This document shows positions 6,051 to 9,972 of a stretch of 9,972 nucleotides of DNA, in pieces. Position numbers and translations under genes: made by a program. Position 1 is the stretch's first letter; the number at the start of each line of letters is the position of its first letter. The DNA is from Simkania negevensis. Its GTDB lineage: Bacteria > Chlamydiota > Chlamydiia > Chlamydiales > JAFITR01. Below the pieces are notes generated by a model. The model saw only the letters and a program-made list of their open reading frames with translations, made no database searches and was not told the DNA's origin. The DNA is taken from positions 1 to 9,972 of the forward strand of contig JAFITR010000047.1 in NCBI GenBank assembly GCA_017116025.1, given 5' to 3'.

Positions 6051-7337
6051 TTAGAAGACGAAGTTGTCGGGAATGACAGCACCTTTGGCAACGATTGTGA
6101 TGCCGTCGCGTACATAGATCTCGTTGTTGTCGTAGGTTTGGTATTTCTTCTCATTGGTAAGACGAACATTTTTGCCGATGTATACGTTTTTGTCGATGAT
6201 CGCATTTTCAATATGTACATTCTCGTCGATTAACCACTCTTTGTGGAAGTTGTTCCTTTCACAAGCGGGAGGGGTGTAGGAGTCATTGCCGATGATAAGA
6301 GTGTTGCGGATCACACACCCCTTCTTCACGACACTCCTGATCCCTAAGATGCTGTTGGAAACCTCCCTGCCGTCAAAACGCGTCCCTTCGCATAAGATGG
6401 CATTGGAGATATGCGCATTGGCAATCTGAGGCCCGGGAAGCTGATATGGAGCGCTGTAGATGCGATGGGATTCGTTGAAGAGGTCAAACTGAGAAGGAGT
6501 TGTTGTTAAAGCGAGGTTGGCGTTGTAGAACGACTTGATCGTGCCAATATCTTCCCAATAGCCGAGGTGGGGATAGGCATAGGCTCTACCCTTTTCGATT
6601 TGTGCAGGAATGAGGTGGTTGCCGAAATCGTTCCCTTCGTTGTTTGTGAGCAGATCAAAGAGCGCTTTGCGCTTGAAAAGATAGATGCCCATAGAGGCAA
6701 GATAGTCTTTGCCTTTGGTGTAGGGGATGTTGTGAGTGTGGAATAGTGTTTGCGGAGTGCGGAGAGAAGAGAGAGCAGTAGCCACCTTGGGCTTTTCCTG
6801 AAAATGGGTGATCTTCTGCCTTTCGTCGATCTTAAGAACTCCCATCCGTTCACATTCTTCTTCTTTGACGGGAAGAGCGGCGATCGTGAGGTCTGCATCG
6901 GTTGCTTGTGCATGTGAGAGCATATCTCTGAAGTCTATGCTGTATAACTGGTCTCCAGATAGAATGCAGAAGTATTGACAGTCTGTTTCAAGAAAGTACT
7001 CGAGGTTTTGGCGTACAGCGTCTGCCGTGCCCTGGTACCACGCCGTTTGAGAGGGCTTTTGCTCTGCAGAAAGAAGTTCTAGAAAGCCGTGGGAGAAACG
7101 GTCAAATTGATAGGTTTGTAGGAGATGCTTGTGTAGCGAAGCAGAGAGAAATTGTGAGATGATAAAAATCTTGTGGATTCCCGAGTTGATCGAGTTTGAG
7201 ATGGGTACATCAATGAGGCGGTAGCGTCCACCGAAAGAGATAGCAGGTTTGCATCGTGTTGCCGTTAGAGGAAATAAACGTGTCCCACGCCCACCGCCAA
7301 GGATGATCGAGCCCACGCTTGTCATGTCTGTATACAT
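6051..7337 (-). CDS. glgC: Glucose-1-phosphate adenylyltransferase (ADP-glucose pyrophosphorylase)
   Basis: The enzyme makes ADP-glucose from ATP and glucose-1-phosphate, the committed step of bacterial glycogen synthesis, in the cytoplasm as a tetramer. Its 428 residues match the family length (about 430). Visible blocks are the nucleotide loop IILGGGRGTRLFPLT (about residues 11-25), RCKPAISFGGRYRLIDVPISN (split over 28-48), the WYQGTADAVRQ substrate loop (100-110), LSGDQLYSIDF (127-136, catalytic Asp129), FQEKPK (179-184, glucose-1-P Lys), MGIYLF (216-221) and GYWEDIGTI (259-267). The C-terminal left-handed beta-helix (about 290-428) has hexapeptide-type turns such as ISNAIL, VSNSIL, IRNTLI and IENAII. 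Several N-terminal blocks resemble the plant/cyanobacterial branch. The ATG at 7337 has no clear ribosome site; an ATG at 7325 is possible. The 135-base upstream spacer (7338-7472) shows no confident promoter or terminator. It is co-transcribed with the phosphoesterase downstream. Confidence 0.96.
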   Translation of the reverse strand: MYTDMTSVGSIILGGGRGTRLFPLTATRCKPAISFGGRYRLIDVPISNSINSGIHKIFIISQFLSASLHKHLLQTYQFDRFSHGFLELLSAEQKPSQTAWYQGTADAVRQNLEYFLETDCQYFCILSGDQLYSIDFRDMLSHAQATDADLTIAALPVKEEECERMGVLKIDERQKITHFQEKPKVATALSSLRTPQTLFHTHNIPYTKGKDYLASMGIYLFKRKALFDLLTNNEGNDFGNHLIPAQIEKGRAYAYPHLGYWEDIGTIKSFYNANLALTTTPSQFDLFNESHRIYSAPYQLPGPQIANAHISNAILCEGTRFDGREVSNSILGIRSVVKKGCVIRNTLIIGNDSYTPPACERNNFHKEWLIDENVHIENAIIDKNVYIGKNVRLTNEKKYQTYDNNEIYVRDGITIVAKGAVIPDNFVF

Positions 7338-7472
7338 CGGCTGCAGGTTACACTCTTTGTTGATTCATAAGATAATCACTGGAGCAAGGATAACCGCTCG
7401 CTATTTTCCAGAACAAGGAGATAATGGACGTAATGGGTCAGGGGTGTGGTAAAAACGGGTAATGAATAGTTG

Positions 7473-9857
7473 CTATTCTTCTTCATATTCGTCTTCGAAA
7501 ATTTCGTAGTTCTCGATTTCAGTTGCAAGCGCTCCTTCGAATGCCTCAGCGTTTTTCCATGAAAGGGTCTGATTGATGGGGCTCGCAGGAGATGCACGCT
7601 TTGCCCATTCGTGCATGCTTGCCAATGTGGGATATGCCGCGCAGGCGAGTTGGTTCCACTTGATAGGACCTTGTAGAGTCTTGCTAGCAGATTTTATAGC
7701 TCGTTCAATTTGTTTTGGGATCTCCGATCGTAATTGGTAAAGCAGTATCGTCTTTTGGGAACTTTGTATAGGCATGGAATCCAGATGTTGAACTAAAACT
7801 TTTCTTTTTTCTTCTGTAGATTGCTCGCTTTCCAATGTATCCTTGATCACAAGAAAACCTTCTAGCCTTGCTCTTCTCTCTCTCAATGCTTGTAACTGGG
7901 CGATGCTGCACTCGGGAGGATGAAGAAGCATAGGATTTGCTTTTAGTATGGCAATCTGTTCTTCTGATAGACCCTTATTCTTTAGATCGCTCCAAATTTT
8001 GTCCTGTTGGAATTGAGCATTTCTTGTGATCCGAAAAAATTTTATGCGTAGCCTTGGAAGGCTATTATCGTAGTGGATTTCGTTGTCTTTTCCATGTAGA
8101 AGAAAACGCAAATCTTGACCGAAATGTGATTCGACGACAGAAGTGACTATCTCTGAATCTTTTTCTGAAAATGTAACGGTTGGAGCTCCTTTTTTTGGGA
8201 AATCGCGCGCCCGAACAGGGATTTGTGAGTCAATTGCTTCTCCCAATTGTGCCAAATGCTCGTCTAATATTTCTCGATCGATCGATAGCTCTTCTCCTTG
8301 TAGATAGAGCTGCCCTAGCGGTGGATTGCACTTTCCGTTACAGGTGATGTAGTCGTTTTGTTCTAGCAAGGTTTGATCGGTATCAAAAAGGACTAAATTG
8401 TCCTCTTGATCGATTCCCATATTCTTCTTGTGGCCATCCAAAAATTGGAAAGATAAAGCTGCTAGAGCAGTGTGTTGTGTGGCAGAAGAGGTCCAGTCCA
8501 CGTTGTGCTCTTTTGGGTTAATTCTCAACCCTTCGATAGGGGCAGCAGTGGCCATGTGAACGGGTATCTTAGGAGCTGGAGGCAGATCTTTCGGTGCTTG
8601 TTCTGCCTGCTGTGTTGAGGTCCGACGATAAGTCTGGACAATGTTGGCTCCGTGGAGAAATTGTCCAAGAGATCCAACTGTGGAGATCTCAACCATTCTT
8701 TGTGCATCCCTTTCAGGGATGTTTTTTGCATATCCAGACACTTCTTCTCCTCTCCTTATCTGATATACGCTGTTGAGTGTTCCTGTCTCCAAAGGACGTA
8801 CAGCTGTGGTTAATTGCTCTTTTTGTTGTTGCTTGACGGTGCGATTGAGCTCATTCAAAAATAAATTGAGAAGTTCTGGGGGAGGAGTATCCCGAAGGCG
8901 TCTATTTAGCTCTTTGTCTAAATATTTTGTTTGTTCAGAAGAGAGCTGATCTCTTCTATAAACAGTTTCTTCGTCTGTTTCTTCGTTATAGGAGTAGTAA
9001 TTATCTTTTTTACTGATCTCTTTCAGGATGATATCCTCGGTATATCGCTTTTCGGCGCTTATGAGCTCTCGTGTCGACAGAACAGTAGAAGAGAGAACCT
9101 CCTCTTGTGCTTTTTGATAAATTTCCATGTAATAACGTCTTGCTGCTGCATCCGCTCTACGTAGATTTGCTTGACCTGCCGCCTCTTTGAGAACCCTAGC
9201 AGTTTTGTCTAGACGCTTTTTTTCTTCAGGGAAACCCTTCACTAGTTGCTTTAAAAGCTCCATCCTCTCTGCAGGTTTAGCATTTTGTAGCTTCTGATCG
9301 ACATAGGATAAAAAAGTGATCCGATCTTGTTTGGTTGTCTGTTGTAGCTCTCTCTCCATCTCGTTATGTATGCTGTTGAAATCGCGTTCTATGGAGATTC
9401 TTTCCTCCCCAGTAAGTTGCTCCCCTTCTCTATCGGTGAGCAAATCGATGATCCGACGTTTTGCTGCACTAGAAAGAACTCTTTCCTTTCTCTCCTCTTT
9501 TAAACGGGCCGCTTTCGTTGGTGGGCGTGGGGATGATGCTCCACTTAGAATGGGACTTCCTACCTCAGATATTTTTTTCGCTTTCGTTGAAGGATTTGCT
9601 GATAAAACAGCTGATAGACGCTCTTTTAAAAGAGCCTGCCTTTCGTCTGTTAACGCTTTTGATTCTTCTAAGGGAGTTAAAGAATTTGTTCTCTTAAGAA
9701 ATTCGATGAGGCTCTGCTGCGACAGATAGAGCGTTTCCCCTACCTTTTCGTAGGTGATCGAGTGGCTCCATTTTTCTTTCGCTTCGGTAGCGTTCTTTGT
9801 GTAGTCAACTCCCGCGTGTGTTGGATCAAAATCTGAAAAAGCTTTTTCTATGTTCAT
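7473..9857 (-). CDS. Large PI3/PI4-kinase-like protein, candidate effector (794 aa)
   Basis: This protein has no recognised full-length homologue. From the ATG at 9857 it has 794 residues and no signal peptide or membrane segment. Residues about 60-300 are highly charged and helical, with coiled-coil-like stretches (ARLKEERKERV, ERISIERDFNSIHNEMEREL). Residues about 356-500 carry a kinase-like skeleton. A possible phosphate-binding loop and lysine (GYAK378N) come first, then Glu390 in a following helix. Next comes a Pro-rich linker (421-440), the catalytic-loop match LD474GH476KKN479 and metal-site FD492TD494Q. The D-x-H-x2-N pattern and its 13-residue spacing to the next Asp equal those of PI3-kinase p110 (DRHNSN...HIDFG). 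A C-x3-C pair (506, 510) follows. The remainder is helical and the tail is acidic (FEDEYEEE). An extended TTG start at 9917 is rejected because it lies on the promoter. A lipid- or protein-kinase activity is inference; HipA- or actin-fragmin-kinase-like folds are alternatives. Confidence 0.85.
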   Translation of the reverse strand: MNIEKAFSDFDPTHAGVDYTKNATEAKEKWSHSITYEKVGETLYLSQQSLIEFLKRTNSLTPLEESKALTDERQALLKERLSAVLSANPSTKAKKISEVGSPILSGASSPRPPTKAARLKEERKERVLSSAAKRRIIDLLTDREGEQLTGEERISIERDFNSIHNEMERELQQTTKQDRITFLSYVDQKLQNAKPAERMELLKQLVKGFPEEKKRLDKTARVLKEAAGQANLRRADAAARRYYMEIYQKAQEEVLSSTVLSTRELISAEKRYTEDIILKEISKKDNYYSYNEETDEETVYRRDQLSSEQTKYLDKELNRRLRDTPPPELLNLFLNELNRTVKQQQKEQLTTAVRPLETGTLNSVYQIRRGEEVSGYAKNIPERDAQRMVEISTVGSLGQFLHGANIVQTYRRTSTQQAEQAPKDLPPAPKIPVHMATAAPIEGLRINPKEHNVDWTSSATQHTALAALSFQFLDGHKKNMGIDQEDNLVLFDTDQTLLEQNDYITCNGKCNPPLGQLYLQGEELSIDREILDEHLAQLGEAIDSQIPVRARDFPKKGAPTVTFSEKDSEIVTSVVESHFGQDLRFLLHGKDNEIHYDNSLPRLRIKFFRITRNAQFQQDKIWSDLKNKGLSEEQIAILKANPMLLHPPECSIAQLQALRERRARLEGFLVIKDTLESEQSTEEKRKVLVQHLDSMPIQSSQKTILLYQLRSEIPKQIERAIKSASKTLQGPIKWNQLACAAYPTLASMHEWAKRASPASPINQTLSWKNAEAFEGALATEIENYEIFEDEYEEE

Positions 9858-9888
9858 CGCAACAAGATTTTTTTTGCCGTCTAAGCTT

Positions 9889-9917
9889 ATTATGCACTTA
9901 AAATAAAATCTTGTCAA
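9889..9917 (-). promoter_or_regulatory. Near-consensus promoter of the kinase-like gene
   Basis: On the minus strand TTGACA (9917-9912) and CATAAT (9894-9889) are separated by exactly 17 bases, eleven of twelve positions matching the housekeeping consensus. The expected start is near 9882, leaving a leader of about 25 bases with no Shine-Dalgarno before the ATG at 9857. It shows that the gene is an independent, probably strongly expressed unit, and it rules out translation from the upstream TTG. Confidence 0.72.
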
Positions 9918-9929
9918 ACGGGTCTTTGT

Positions 9930-9961
9930 TAACGTGAGTTCGATCTTTAACTAGCACGTTA
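9930..9961. repeat. Inverted repeat upstream of the kinase-like gene promoter
   Basis: TAACGTG-AGTT (9930-9940) faces AACT-AG-CACGTTA (9949-9961), an 11-base-pair stem with a two-base bulge and an 8-base loop. It lies 12 bases upstream of the -35 box. It could be an operator or activator site, or the hairpin of a terminator for a gene beyond the right edge. No T-run follows on either strand, which weakens the terminator reading. Confidence 0.45.
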
Positions 9962-9972
9962 GTAAATGTAGC

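Noticed and set aside
7338..7472. glgC promoter or kinase-gene terminator in the 135-base spacer.
   Set aside because: Candidate -10s (such as TATGAA on the minus strand) lack a proper -35, and no hairpin with a T-run was found.
8376..8726. HipA-type toxin kinase assignment.
   Set aside because: No HipB-like partner gene is adjacent, the protein is about twice HipA length, and the D-x-H-x2-N-to-Asp spacing matches PI3-kinases better; kept only as an alternative fold.
9855..9917. TTG at 9917 as start of the large minus-strand gene (814 residues).
   Set aside because: The TTG is part of a TTGACA -35 box with a matching -10 17 bases downstream; the ATG at 9857 lies after the predicted transcription start.

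Overview
The window looks like a chromosomal segment of an environmental (non-Chlamydiaceae) member of the Chlamydiae, with a Waddlia-, Criblamydia- or Parachlamydia-like relative most likely. Two observations support this. A glucose-1-phosphate adenylyltransferase (glgC) lies directly upstream of a metallophosphoesterase, which matches from memory the C. trachomatis CT489-CT488 neighbourhood. The GlgC has a plant/cyanobacteria-like N-terminus. The lineage call is inference and no database was searched.

Region 1 (1-5268) is a bat (aerotolerance-type) locus split into two divergent arms. The minus arm starts near 1310 and holds batA (complete, three membrane segments and a von Willebrand A domain with an intact MIDAS). 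It is followed, with an 11-base overlap, by the first 58 codons of batB, which runs off the left edge. The plus arm has a good sigma70-like promoter (1344-1372) and reads batD, batE and two unrecognised cytoplasmic genes of 71 and 329 residues. Between batD and batE sits an imperfect inverted, CACAGAG-rich repeat (3127-3281) that forms the whole batE leader. Together the Bat proteins would form a cell-envelope assembly: VWA subunits in the membrane, a surface/periplasmic BatD, and a TPR/SH3-like BatE.

Region 2 (5265-7337), on the minus strand, is a compact two-gene unit: glgC (ADP-glucose synthesis for glycogen) followed 18 bases later by a calcineurin-like phosphoesterase with a strong Shine-Dalgarno. 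The phosphoesterase stop overlaps the stop of the convergent 329-residue gene by 4 bases (TTAA), so the two arms meet with no intergenic DNA.

Region 3 (7473-9972), minus strand, is the most interesting part. It is a large stand-alone gene (794 residues from its ATG) with a near-consensus promoter (TTGACA-17-CATAAT) and an inverted repeat just upstream. The protein has a charged helical N-terminal half. Its central segment carries the catalytic skeleton of PI3/PI4-kinase-like enzymes: a candidate ATP lysine, then D-x-H-x2-N, then an Asp 13 residues after that Asn. Its C-terminus is acidic. I infer a previously unassigned lipid- or protein-kinase-like protein, possibly a host-directed effector. 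No RNA genes, CRISPR arrays, insertion sequences or clear intrinsic terminators were seen, and no stretch over 300 bases lacks a gene.
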